The notes under the pieces were generated by a model. It was not told the origin of the DNA, made no database searches, and was given only the letters and a program-made list of their open reading frames with translations. From positions 1 through 64,000 of IMG/VR virus record IMGVR_UViG_3300029911_000001: a stretch of DNA of 64,000 nt; one strand, written 5' to 3'. The first letter of the stretch is position 1, and the number at the start of each line of letters is the position of its first letter. The stretch comes from a virus. This document shows positions 44,985 through 52,832 of the stretch, piece after piece. The position numbers and the translations under genes were made by a program.

Positions 44985-45702
44985 GTATGAGGCTCCATGC
45001 AATGATGCAGTAACCGAGTAGGTCTTTTGCTGAGTCAAGCTTTGGTTCGTATGTTGCCGTCCGTCCCAAAGCTGAAAGCTGTGCATAGCGTGCAATCTTA
45101 TCCCACAGCCGGGGTAGTGTACCTTGAATGCCATGGCGACGGTAGCTTTCACCATACTCTGCACCCTTAGAGTATAGTGTGCTGGTGAGTTCCTTCACTG
45201 CATCCCTGACATGGGATTCGGTATATAGGAAATTGTCGTTCACCACGAGTGCCTTGAACTTGTTCTGTTCGTACAGGTAGATGAGAGCCGCCACGTATGT
45301 CATCACATGCATGTGCTCTTCAACCAGAGTAACGAAGGAAGGGTTCCAATGGGGGAGCAGGACGTTGTGCAGATGGTTGGAGACGCCTTCAACGATTACG
45401 AAGTTGTAAACCCACTGAAGGAAAAGGTTCTCCACGTTGTAGTAGCCGCCGTCAAACAGCACACCGTACTGAATCAGCTTCTCCGGGTCGGGACGGACGG
45501 TGATGATTTCGTTGCCTACAGTACCGAGGCCGGTCAGGCCGGAGCTAAGAATCTGAGTAGGGGACTGTAGTTTGGAGAGAACTTTTTCTGCGGAGATTAG
45601 GTCGGGTAGTCGTTCGATTACCTTATCCCAAGATTCATTGTGGACGAAGAGACCTTCTCGAACCTCTTGCCAGTATACTGTACCGTTCAGGGCTTCACTC
45701 AT
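44929..45702 (-). CDS. DUF1599-like domain protein
   Basis: 257 residues. The C-terminal 75 residues (LYSKGAEYGESYRRHG, GTLPRLWDKIARYAQLSALG, DSAKDLLGYCIIAWSLI) match the DUF1599 / nucleotide-modification-associated domain pattern, where YG, R-x-x-DK, R and DL-x-Y are conserved. The N-terminal 170 residues are unrecognised and may bind a partner. Such domains usually sit in nucleotide or NAD-related metabolism of phages; the reaction is unknown. The start overlaps the preceding gene by eight bases. Confidence 0.6.
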   Translation of the reverse strand: MSEALNGTVYWQEVREGLFVHNESWDKVIERLPDLISAEKVLSKLQSPTQILSSGLTGLGTVGNEIITVRPDPEKLIQYGVLFDGGYYNVENLFLQWVYNFVIVEGVSNHLHNVLLPHWNPSFVTLVEEHMHVMTYVAALIYLYEQNKFKALVVNDNFLYTESHVRDAVKELTSTLYSKGAEYGESYRRHGIQGTLPRLWDKIARYAQLSALGRTATYEPKLDSAKDLLGYCIIAWSLIHELDEEIVEEVSAEATIQ

Positions 45703-46348
45703 ATCCCATAATACTGGCTATAGATGAGTTTCCTATCAGGCGATATACCTTTGCTGGTGGCTTTTCTCCAGCGAACTTGGACACACGTGGGGCCTGTACG
45801 AGTCTCGCGTCCCTCAGAGCCTCCAAGGTGACGCGACCGAAGCCGCGTATCCTGTTTCCCCGTGTATCGAAGATGCCATAGGTGCGTACCCACTCTGGAA
45901 CGTGGGAGATACCCTTTGCGACTATTGGTCTCTCATAGTCCACCACGAAGACGCAGCCCTTGCGAAGATAAGCGACCGCCGACTGAGAGAGCCAGCTAAG
46001 CCCCGGTATGCGATGCTTGATGATGAAATCTACGCGAAGCTTAAATGCTTTCTTCTGAAATCTGGTCATGCCTTTTCTCTCGAAGTAGTGCCGCACCCCT
46101 TCTGACGGTGGTTCAGGCTCCGGCTTGTACGCCTTGGCAAAGTCAAGGATACGACGTCGCACTTCTGACTTGGTGGGACCGAGACCCACCTGTGTGAAGT
46201 CCCGCACCATCATCCCAAGGACTTCATCCTGCGAGGGCTGGATGGGCTCGGGGTCGCTGGAGGGATGAGCACTGAACCGTGCCTTCATAGCGGACATATG
46301 GGCTTCCACTTGTTCCTTGGTCGCGCCTGCTGGTGGGTTAAATGACAT
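45695..46348 (-). CDS. Hypothetical protein, basic C-terminal domain
   Basis: 217 residues with GAGGAAG upstream of the ATG. Acidic/Pro-rich linker between residues 25 and 85. The C-terminal part is basic and beta-rich (WLSQSAVAYLRKGCVFVVDY, FDTRGNRIRGFGRVTLEALR) and looks like a small folded domain. Function not recognised. Overlaps the next gene by eight bases. Confidence 0.6.
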   Translation of the reverse strand: MSFNPPAGATKEQVEAHMSAMKARFSAHPSSDPEPIQPSQDEVLGMMVRDFTQVGLGPTKSEVRRRILDFAKAYKPEPEPPSEGVRHYFERKGMTRFQKKAFKLRVDFIIKHRIPGLSWLSQSAVAYLRKGCVFVVDYERPIVAKGISHVPEWVRTYGIFDTRGNRIRGFGRVTLEALRDARLVQAPRVSKFAGEKPPAKVYRLIGNSSIASIMGYE

Positions 46349-46439
46349 GACTTCCTCCTATGTTATCCCTTGCCTCTCGCAGTAGCGAGGAGCGGTCAGT
46401 TCCAACGTGGGGTACATCTGTCCGATGCCAGCCACGACT

Positions 46440-46904
46440 TCATTTCTTCACCTGTTTGAGTTCGGTCTGTACGTAGGCCGCAACCGAATCATCCTCGTGC
46501 TTGACCCAAAACAGGTCTCCGCCAGCACCCGGTACGGTGCCGTAGAAGGTGCCCTTCGTGCCGATGGGCTTACGATTGTCGATGTGCGACTGATGCACAA
46601 GGAACGCAGACGTGTTGCCGTCGTACTTCCGGTTCGCCACAATCAAATGAATCGGCACAATCAAATGAATCGGCTCAGTGGGGAGTTCATCCCAAGTTTG
46701 CTGCTCTTCCTTCTTCAAGCCGCGATTGAACATGAACATATCGAGAGCGCGTGACTGCTGCACCGCATCGTTCAGCACCAGTCGGTAGAGTTCACCGAAG
46801 GGTTGCGTGGCATCTACAACCTTCTGGTAAGCATCCATCAAGAGTTGCATCTCACTGTCAGTAAGATGCCCACCCTGTTCGTACTTGCGAAGAATATCTT
46901 TCAT
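46440..46904 (-). CDS. Hypothetical protein with internal duplication
   Basis: 154 residues from the ATG at 46904 (MKDILRKYEQGGHLT). AGGGGAAC lies just upstream and the ATG overlaps the TGA of the mini-membrane gene. An ATG at 46919 is also in frame. Helical N-terminal half (DSEMQLLMDAYQKVVDAT). A short tandem duplication makes IHLIVPIHLIV. A basic/beta end (FYGTVPGAGGDLFWVKHEDD). No family recognised. Confidence 0.6.
   Translation of the reverse strand: MKDILRKYEQGGHLTDSEMQLLMDAYQKVVDATQPFGELYRLVLNDAVQQSRALDMFMFNRGLKKEEQQTWDELPTEPIHLIVPIHLIVANRKYDGNTSAFLVHQSHIDNRKPIGTKGTFYGTVPGAGGDLFWVKHEDDSVAAYVQTELKQVKK
46638..46673. repeat. Perfect 18-bp tandem duplication
   Basis: CACAATCAAATGAATCGG occurs twice in a row within the 154-residue gene, adding six residues. 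Perfect identity suggests a recent event. Confidence 0.9.
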
Positions 46905-47029
46905 AGTTCCCCTGTCCATGCGGTCACAATGGGTTCCGCTATGATTATCAAGACTATCACCTTGTCCATCGGGTACGAAAAGAAGTCAGCGAGGCGGTCG
47001 GCGAGAAGTTCGAGTTTCTTAACGTTCAT
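46901..47029 (-). CDS. 42-residue membrane mini-protein
   Basis: ATG at 47029 with AGGAAA upstream. It reads MNVKKLELLADRLADFF, then a hydrophobic segment (VIVLIIIAEPIVTAW) and a short end. The TGA overlaps the ATG of the 154-residue gene. Small, one membrane segment, tightly coupled. Role unknown. Confidence 0.6.
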   Translation of the reverse strand: MNVKKLELLADRLADFFSYPMDKVIVLIIIAEPIVTAWTGEL

Positions 47030-47030
47030 T

Positions 47031-47171
47031 TCAGTTTCCTGTCACCTTGATAGGTTCATTGGTGAGACGGGTCTGGTCATCCGTGCGACCACACAGACTA
47101 TCTTTTCCGTGGAATTGATAGAAGTGCAGCCGCCCGGTGACCTTCCTCGTCTTGTATGTGTTCCGCTCATG
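47031..47171 (-). CDS. Orphan open frame directly after the Nampt stop
   Basis: The 46 codons that follow the Nampt TAA in the same frame (HERNTYKTRKVTGRLHFYQF ...) look coding and stop just before the mini-membrane gene. There is no ATG, GTG or TTG in this frame. An ATG four bases after the TAA, with GGAG before it, is in another frame (MSGTHTRRGRSPGG). A frameshift just after that ATG, or readthrough of the Nampt stop, would explain it. Confidence 0.35.
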   Translation of the reverse strand, partial: HERNTYKTRKVTGRLHFYQFHGKDSLCGRTDDQTRLTNEPIKVTGN

Positions 47172-48587
47172 TTACTCCGCGTCCTGAAAGTAGTCGAAGC
47201 TGGCTGCGGTACTGCGAACCTCATCCAGCGTGAAATCCTTCTTCAGTTCGCCGTTGAGGAACACGGTCTTGAGGTAGTTGCCGTAGCTGTCCTCTTCCGT
47301 GGTGTCGATAGTACGCCAGCCGCCGTCGCTGTTGAACAGGTTGAAGCGGCCACCGATGGATGCCTTCGAAGAATCCGTCTTCGGGTTCTTGAAGACCGGA
47401 CTCCACTGCCCTGCCCGGTTGATGGCCGAGCACTTGATAGCAAAGCGCATCGTGTCGCGGTTCTGCTGCTGCAACAGGGCACCGCCCATGCCGTAGCCCC
47501 AGTTGTCCATCGACCAACCCGACCGGGTGAGGGAGGAGTTGATGCGAAGGATGTTCTGATAGTTCACGCCGTCGCCCTGAATCGCACGAATCTGTGCCGG
47601 GAGAACCTTGTAGCCCTTGGCGTTGGTCTCGAAGCCGAACTTCTCCGCAACTGCGTTGAAGATGTCTTCGAGGACAACCACAGGGTCACCTGAGTCCGGG
47701 CGAAGCACGACAGTACCGTCCCGACGCAGAACCTTCTCACGAAGCTGGTTGCCGAAGATTTCAGCGACCGCGTTGTGCGTGTCGTAGCTGTCAACCACGC
47801 ACGCGAGAAGCGCAGTGGGCGACTTGTCGAGCATGTTCTCGTAGGCATCACGCTCGTTAGCCTGACCCCATGACGTGACCGTGCTGTGTTCCATAGCAGG
47901 GATAGAGAACCCCGGCATATCCTTGGCTCCGTAATAGTCACGTAGCAGTATGGCCGCTTCCATCGTGTCTGAGCCCATGAAGTTGACCAGATGTGCTGCT
48001 CCGCCGATAGCCGCCGATTCTTGCGAGGAGACGCCACGGGCTCCAAAGTCATGCAGCTTGAACGGCAAGCCAGCAGGAGTTCCGGTGCGAACCAAGTCCT
48101 TGCCAATTTCCTGCTTGATGTGCCATGACAGGGTGCCGACCGTGATGGGGTACCATGTTCCTCGGAGGATGATGGTCTCCGCCCAGTTTGTCAGCCAAGG
48201 AAACTCATCATCCGTGTTCTCAATGGTCAGCAGGGCGTTCTTCACAGAAACAACTGTACCCTCCGGCACCGCACGAATCTTGAGGGGAAGGCGACCGTCG
48301 TGCTTCTCCAGCAACCTGAGCCAACCCGTCGTATTGAATACCTTATCGGAGCCAAAGTGAGCCGCCGCAAATGCTTGAGCCTCGTCTACGTCTTCCTTAG
48401 TGAAGACCTTACCGACCAAGTAGGTCTTGAGGGTGTACTGAAGACCGAAGAACATCGTGTCCTTCCAAAAACCTCCGCGAGACATAAGGTGGGAGTAAAT
48501 AGTTCGAGTATCTGGGGGGTACTGAAAATGGTGGGAAAGCTTGTAACTGTCCGTTGTCAGTAGGGGGTTAACTCTCAGTTTTTGCAC
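47172..48587 (-). CDS. nampt: Nicotinamide phosphoribosyltransferase
   Basis: 471 residues, the normal length. It makes NMN from nicotinamide and PRPP in the cytoplasm. Signature stretches are all present: FKLHDFGARGVSSQESAAIG, HLVNFMGSDTMEA, SIPAMEHSTVTSWGQANERD (with the His that is phosphorylated in known enzymes), RPDSGDPV and IRAIQGDGVNYQN. Substrate-binding Asp/Arg positions look intact. It lies 1.6 kb from the NMN adenylyltransferase-Nudix gene in the same orientation, separated by a homing gene and a PEP-CTERM gene. The homing gene ends inside the first 20 bases of this gene. Together the two enzymes rebuild NAD+ in two steps. Confidence 0.92.
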   Translation of the reverse strand: MQKLRVNPLLTTDSYKLSHHFQYPPDTRTIYSHLMSRGGFWKDTMFFGLQYTLKTYLVGKVFTKEDVDEAQAFAAAHFGSDKVFNTTGWLRLLEKHDGRLPLKIRAVPEGTVVSVKNALLTIENTDDEFPWLTNWAETIILRGTWYPITVGTLSWHIKQEIGKDLVRTGTPAGLPFKLHDFGARGVSSQESAAIGGAAHLVNFMGSDTMEAAILLRDYYGAKDMPGFSIPAMEHSTVTSWGQANERDAYENMLDKSPTALLACVVDSYDTHNAVAEIFGNQLREKVLRRDGTVVLRPDSGDPVVVLEDIFNAVAEKFGFETNAKGYKVLPAQIRAIQGDGVNYQNILRINSSLTRSGWSMDNWGYGMGGALLQQQNRDTMRFAIKCSAINRAGQWSPVFKNPKTDSSKASIGGRFNLFNSDGGWRTIDTTEEDSYGNYLKTVFLNGELKKDFTLDEVRSTAASFDYFQDAE

Positions 48588-49497
48588 TTGTTTTCTCCTT
48601 CAAAAAAGCCTTTACATCATTTATGAAGAACGGGATTCTCACCATTTGGTATCCGTTATCTTCCGCCCACTGGTCTTTCAACTTGTCCAAACTTCGTATG
48701 CGTTCCAAGTCCTCGGGCTTCTTCCCTGTCAATACCTTGTAATGCTGTGCTCCATCAAATTCAATGAGTAGCTTCATCCCCTCAACACAGAAGTCATACC
48801 GTAGATGGCGACCTGACTTTGGGTTTATGAGTCCGGGGAAACACTTCTGTGGTTTGTACTTCCAACTCCACGCTTCCAAACACTTTCTAACTTCCTCCTC
48901 GCCCCACGAATAGTACCGTGAAAAGCATTTTGGACAACCTGCACCCCGAAGATGATTACTCGCCAGTTGTTTAAAGTCCCCATGCACCTTACATGTAATG
49001 GTAACCGATTTCAAAGAGTAGGTGTAACCTAGTCGGTCATAACCATAGCGGTCACCGTGGAGCCTTCGAGCTTCGATGATGAAATCTTCGGGGGACTTAC
49101 GCTTTTTATCGCTCCTCTGTACTATCCCACATTTTGGACAGCCACACCCATTCAAATGGTTATTCGGGGTCATCTCAAACCCCCCGTGAACCGGACAAAG
49201 AATTGTTACTTTGTCCAAAGTTGTGGTTCGGTATACAACGTTGGAATAGTCGTATAGATCACCATGCTTCTTCCTTGCTTTCTCGATGAACTTCTCAGTC
49301 GTTGATGTTGCTTCCTTCCGAGCACATTTAGGACAGTTCTGGCCCACTCTGTGACATGAGGGGAGTTGCCAAAACACACCATGTTCTCGACACACAATTT
49401 CTACCTTGCTACGTTTGTTTTTGTACACCAACCGGGAGTAATCATACCGCTCTCCGTGTACCTGTTGCACTGCTACCAAATACTCCTGTGTCGTCAT
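48568..49497 (-). CDS. Homing-type nuclease with zinc repeats
   Basis: 309 residues from the ATG at 49497; a GTG at 49503 is upstream. Three repeats follow the pattern AxxxHGxRYDYSxxxY...KVxIxCxxHGxFxQ...HxxGxGCPKC. The C-terminal domain has YDFCVEGMKLLIEFDGAQHY and a later Lys/Gln region (YQMVRIPFF), typical of PD-(D/E)xK/Vsr-like nucleases attached to such repeats. The gene is inserted just before nampt and overlaps its start by 20 bases. Its start lies in a hairpin. Confidence 0.75.
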   Translation of the reverse strand: MTTQEYLVAVQQVHGERYDYSRLVYKNKRSKVEIVCREHGVFWQLPSCHRVGQNCPKCARKEATSTTEKFIEKARKKHGDLYDYSNVVYRTTTLDKVTILCPVHGGFEMTPNNHLNGCGCPKCGIVQRSDKKRKSPEDFIIEARRLHGDRYGYDRLGYTYSLKSVTITCKVHGDFKQLASNHLRGAGCPKCFSRYYSWGEEEVRKCLEAWSWKYKPQKCFPGLINPKSGRHLRYDFCVEGMKLLIEFDGAQHYKVLTGKKPEDLERIRSLDKLKDQWAEDNGYQMVRIPFFINDVKAFLKEKTSAKTES

Positions 49498-49524
49498 ACC
49501 CACCTCTAACTAAGGGGTGGGTAT
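49496..49524 (-). promoter_or_regulatory. Hairpin over the start of the nampt-linked homing gene
   Basis: ATACCCACC pairs with GGTGGGTAT (9 bp). The GAGGTG ribosome binding site and the first two bases of the ATG at 49497 are inside the stem, so translation should be repressed. Confidence 0.75.
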
Positions 49525-49537
49525 TGCAAACAGTAAC

Positions 49538-50115
49538 TTAGTTTATTCTCAAATACCTATTCCTTGACACGTAACCCAGCCCTAGCAGCCCTGTGCCCAG
49601 CAGCAGCAAGGAGGAAGGCTCAGGAGTCGGGGCTGGGATGGGGACAGCGAAGGTGTCCAGTGGCGTGACTGACAGGCTTACGATCCCCCCTTCGGGTGTG
49701 TCCCCACTCATGAATGAAATCCAGTCCAGCCCGTCCGCCTCAAAGCCCTCCGAAGTGCGTGTAAGTCCAGCGTATAGGGAATACTCCAGACCGCGTTGTA
49801 GCCCGTAAATGCAACCCCCGTCGCCGCCTCAAACCACGGGCTGGAAGCAGTCAACACGTTGTTGTTGAATGTCGTACCGGGGGCTGACAACACCATGGAG
49901 GCAGTATGCTGGGCATCCGATATCACACCCGTGAGTCCTGTGATAATTCCGGCTGAATTGGTTGTGAAGGTTCCGCGTCCTGCGAGGGGTAGATAGGGGA
50001 TACCGTCAGGCGTGTCGGCTGAATTGAAGAAAAAAGAATACTGACTGGCAGAGGCTGCTGGAGTTCCTAGTACAACCATCAAGGTCAAGGCAAAAGAAAG
50101 TAGGGCGGTTTTCAT
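49538..50115 (-). pseudogene. PEP-CTERM secreted protein, reading frame broken by one base
   Basis: Starts MKTALLSFALTLMVVLGTPAASA (Sec signal) and continues as a beta-rich secreted domain (YSFFFNSADTPDGIPYLPLA ... GTTFNNNVLTASSPWFEAAT). At about 49790 the first frame runs into an unlikely end (stop at 49708). The other frame continues as EYSLYAGLTRTSEGFEADGL and ends with PAPTPEPSSLLLLGTGLLGL and an Arg-rich tail, a textbook PEP-CTERM sorting signal. Adding one G in the TGGAG at the junction (AVW to EYS) restores a single protein of about 190 residues. This could be a real mutation, a sequencing slip or programmed frameshifting. Exosortase substrates of this kind are host-type proteins, rarely seen in phages. 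Confidence 0.75.
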
Positions 50116-50162
50116 TGTTTTATCCCTTTCATTATTTTATTTAGTTCCCAAGAAACCTCTGG

Positions 50163-51164
50163 TTATTTCAATCCTTCCGCTGCGAGTTCCTTGGGCGTCA
50201 TGTGCGTGTAGGTGACGTTCATCCGGCCAACCTCGATGGTGTCCCACACGTACAGGCCGAAGTGCTTGTACACGACGGGGAAGACACTCTCCCGGTGCGT
50301 GTCGATGAGCAGTTCTGCCTTCATCTGGTCGATGGGAAACCACTTAACCTCTTCAATGTCATCGCCAGCAATCGCATTGAGCGAGGGTGACTCCGCCGCG
50401 AAGACGAGCGACTTGATTTGGTCGGGCTCCCCTTTCCACCGCCAGTCAGGGATGAGAGCAGAGCCGATGAACTGAGGTTCATTCACCACGAGGCTGGTCT
50501 CCTCCATGGCTTCACGGGCAGCGTCGTACTCGTAGCTGGGGGTGTAGGGCTCAGAGAAGCCACCGATGAACCGCCACTGCGTCTCACCCGGCTTGCGACC
50601 GAGCAGGAACAGCGTTTTGGTGTCGTCGTTCTCCGGCTTGTGGTAAATCACCACGTCCACCGTCGCCTTCACAGCAGGACGGATGTTGGTCATGGCGTAG
50701 ATGACGCCAGCACGGAACTCCGGGGACTCCATGACCGTGTTGGTAATTTTCGCACGGATGGTGGTGCCGCTGATGCCGTCGAGCGTGTTGGGGAGAGTCA
50801 GTTCAATCGGCTTGTACGCCCCATGGTAGTGCGGTACGAAAGAATCGCGAGAGCCGTACAGCGTCACGTCGCCGTAGTCCACTACGTCACGAATAGCCCT
50901 GTCCAAGTTCCGCGACCACGTTGCATCTTCCTTGGTGTCGGTGAGGGGGAAAATCATGAAGTCGGGATACGCAGCCTGAACCATCGCCTTGCGAGTCTCG
51001 AAGTCGAGGGGGTTGTTGTAGGTCGAGCCAATGGACTTCTGACCGAGGAACAGAATGACCTTGCTGTGCCGTGCCCTTACTTCATCGAACAGGGCTCTGT
51101 GTCCAGCGTGAAGAGCATCGACTTGGCAGCGTGCGACAAGAACGCCGTAGTTAGGCTTTTGCAT
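50163..51164 (-). CDS. nadM: Bifunctional NMN adenylyltransferase/Nudix hydrolase
   Basis: 333 residues. The first half is a nucleotidyltransferase (GVLVARCQVDALHAGHRALF with the His-x-Gly-His motif, and ISGTTIRAKI). It turns NMN and ATP into NAD+. The second half is a Nudix hydrolase: GGFSEPYTPSYEYDAAREAM plus EETSLV fits the Nudix box with Ser in place of the usual Gly. This fusion occurs in bacterial NadM-Nudix proteins, where the Nudix part often hydrolyses ADP-ribose. It works with the Nampt at 47172-48587. The start overlaps the 212-residue upstream gene. Confidence 0.9.
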   Translation of the reverse strand: MQKPNYGVLVARCQVDALHAGHRALFDEVRARHSKVILFLGQKSIGSTYNNPLDFETRKAMVQAAYPDFMIFPLTDTKEDATWSRNLDRAIRDVVDYGDVTLYGSRDSFVPHYHGAYKPIELTLPNTLDGISGTTIRAKITNTVMESPEFRAGVIYAMTNIRPAVKATVDVVIYHKPENDDTKTLFLLGRKPGETQWRFIGGFSEPYTPSYEYDAAREAMEETSLVVNEPQFIGSALIPDWRWKGEPDQIKSLVFAAESPSLNAIAGDDIEEVKWFPIDQMKAELLIDTHRESVFPVVYKHFGLYVWDTIEVGRMNVTYTHMTPKELAAEGLK

Positions 51165-51789
51165 TACTTTCCTCCATGTTGAGTTCCAATATCCTTACGC
51201 CCCGGTTCAATCCGTTGAGCACTCTGCCGAGCCGATAATCAACACCACTTGAGGGCACGTTGAATAGCTTAGCCAGTTCGGTGGTTTTTGTTACCGCTGG
51301 TCGTCCATCCAAACCAAATGCTCTGACTGCGAGGTCGGCAGCGATTGGCTTGTATCCCGCCTTCACAATGCCATACACCTTGGCGAAAATCGCCAGCTTC
51401 TCACTCCGAGTGGGGTTGTAATTTGGTTTGTGCCATGACCGCTCACCCGCCGCACGAAACATAGCATTGAGGCTGGCCGATGAGGGGTTCAAAGAAATAG
51501 CAACCTGCTCCGCCTCACGTAGCACCCGCTCATACTCCGCCTTCTCAATAGCCTCCGCCCTCTCAGCTTGTTTGCGTTTCTCCTGAACTACCTTTTTACG
51601 TTCATCCAGTTCATCGAGGATTGTACGTAGAGCTTCCCTTTCCTTTTTCAGAGAGACCACCGATTGGTAGAAGTCGAACAGAGCCGAACATCCCTCGCAC
51701 AGTATCAACTCAGGAGGGGTCTCCGGGTTGAACTCTGGGTGCTTGGGACACGTCGAACTCCATATCGAGACACCAAAGGGTTTCATCAT
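51151..51789 (-). CDS. Protein with coiled coil and HTH-like end
   Basis: 212 residues. A Cys/His cluster at the N-terminus (CPKHPEFNPETPPELILCEG with CSALF) may bind zinc. Residues 45-95 are a strong coiled coil (Lys/Glu/Ala). The C-terminal 70 residues contain ELAKLFNVPSSGVDYRLGRV, resembling a helix-turn-helix. A regulator or adaptor is possible. Both ends overlap neighbours: ATGA with the 55-residue gene, 14 bases with nadM. Confidence 0.6.
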   Translation of the reverse strand: MMKPFGVSIWSSTCPKHPEFNPETPPELILCEGCSALFDFYQSVVSLKKEREALRTILDELDERKKVVQEKRKQAERAEAIEKAEYERVLREAEQVAISLNPSSASLNAMFRAAGERSWHKPNYNPTRSEKLAIFAKVYGIVKAGYKPIAADLAVRAFGLDGRPAVTKTTELAKLFNVPSSGVDYRLGRVLNGLNRGVRILELNMEESNAKA

Positions 51790-51953
51790 TTCTCCGGCAC
51801 TTCAACCGTCCGCAACCGGACGGGTTTGGGGCCGAACTCCTGTTCGACCTCTGCGTGACAAAAGTCACAAGTACCGACGTTGAAGATGGCGTCCGCCGTC
51901 TGAATCATCGGGCCGGTAAATGTGACCTTCGGGTGTTGACACGTGTTGCTCAA
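51786..51953 (-). CDS. 55-residue zinc-finger protein (TTG start)
   Basis: TTG at 51953, one base after the stop of the 65-residue gene, with GGTGG upstream. Sequence features: CQHPKVTFTGPMIQTADAIF, CDFCHAEVEQEFG and a basic end. Four metal ligands (Cys, His, CxxCH) are visible. The TGA overlaps the ATG of the next gene. Coupling on both ends supports it. Confidence 0.55.
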   Translation of the reverse strand: MSNTCQHPKVTFTGPMIQTADAIFNVGTCDFCHAEVEQEFGPKPVRLRTVEVPEK

Positions 51954-51954
51954 G

Positions 51955-52152
51955 TTAGAACCACCGTTCGTAAGATAAAAACACCGGCTCGTAATCGCCG
52001 TTGACCAGCCTGTCCAGCATCATGCGACGGAACTTCCGGTGAAGGGCCTTGTTCAACTTGCGAACCTTCCGGGCACCGTTGCGGGTTGACTTGATATGAC
52101 GCTTGTAGCCGTCGCAGATAGGGCAGCAGCCCTTGATGAATGTACGTTGCAT
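51955..52152 (-). CDS. Small basic zinc protein
   Basis: 65 residues. KGCCPICDGYKRHIKSTRNG gives one Cys pair plus His. The middle is strongly basic (ARKVRKLNKALHRKFRRMML), suggesting nucleic-acid binding. It is the first gene of a coupled series that ends with nadM. No family recognised. Confidence 0.6.
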   Translation of the reverse strand: MQRTFIKGCCPICDGYKRHIKSTRNGARKVRKLNKALHRKFRRMMLDRLVNGDYEPVFLSYERWF

Positions 52153-52209
52153 TAGGTACGGCTCCTTAGGCCGCGCTAATGCATGGTTGACTCCTTCATG
52201 ACTTCCTCC

Positions 52210-52410
52210 CTATGGGAGCTTGAACATCAGTATAACAAAACTTGAGAGTACGGCGATAGTAACACCGATGACACAGAAATCATAGGTGTCGTAGTTGAAG
52301 GTAATCCACCACGGAGCTTCTCCGCCAGCGGCTTCAACCCCCCGAACATAGCCTCGCATCCCACGGAACAACAGACAGTAGACGAGGAAAAAGAAAGCGA
52401 ATCGCATCAT
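52210..52410 (-). CDS. Small membrane protein
   Basis: 66 residues with two hydrophobic segments (FAFFFLVYCLLFRGM and FCVIGVTIAVLSSFVILMF) separated by a polar loop with WWITFNYDTYD. Its start overlaps the stop of the 141-residue gene by four bases. Function unknown. Confidence 0.6.
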   Translation of the reverse strand: MMRFAFFFLVYCLLFRGMRGYVRGVEAAGGEAPWWITFNYDTYDFCVIGVTIAVLSSFVILMFKLP

Positions 52411-52832
52411 GCCCCCTTGTGAATCGCGTCATACCGAGCGCGCATTTCCTTGGTGACCGGGTAACCGTCCGGTGCCTGTGCTCCGGGCTTCTTCGCCGAA
52501 AAGGTGACAACATCGTGGTGATGCTGCGAGACTTCCAGCCGCATCAAACGCCAGTCGAACTCCACATGCTCACGAGCCATGACCATAGCAGCATCAACGC
52601 CCTGAGCCTCATCAAAGGTGCCATGGATGCCGGTCTTCTGCCAGCACTCACCCGAAGCACTGAATCCCGGAGGGGTGCCGAAGCTGTCAAGGCTTGCCCT
52701 GAACCACTTTTTGTCCTTACCAGTGGTGTACCGGGCTTCCAGTACGTAGATAGTGAACTCGCCGTCGCATCTCATACCCACAGTATACACACGCTGGGGA
52801 CGTTTTGAACAAACTTTTACTGAGGCGTCCAC
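52407..52832 (-). CDS. Hypothetical protein
   Basis: 141 residues from a GTG at 52832. An ATG at residue 20 (MRCDGEFTIYVLEARY) is an alternative start, with a promoter-like TATACT just upstream of it. Compact alpha/beta pattern with HVEFDWRLMRLEVSQHHHDV and a basic end. The GTG start overlaps the small zinc gene at 52817, while the ATG start would not. Start choice is uncertain; function unknown. Confidence 0.55.
   Translation of the reverse strand: MDASVKVCSKRPQRVYTVGMRCDGEFTIYVLEARYTTGKDKKWFRASLDSFGTPPGFSASGECWQKTGIHGTFDEAQGVDAAMVMAREHVEFDWRLMRLEVSQHHHDVVTFSAKKPGAQAPDGYPVTKEMRARYDAIHKGA

Noticed and set aside
45328-45350. Partial match to the 22-nt motif
   Set aside because: Inside a gene and lacks the AATAGCC half; probably chance.
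46365-46435. 25-codon peptide before the 217-residue gene
   Set aside because: Coding-like end (MYPTLELTAPRYCERQGIT) but only a weak start; too short to claim.
47042-47170. Frame MSGTHTRRGRSPGG after Nampt
   Set aside because: It has the ATG and the ribosome binding site, but the overlapping frame is more coding-like. Treated as part of the frameshift question.
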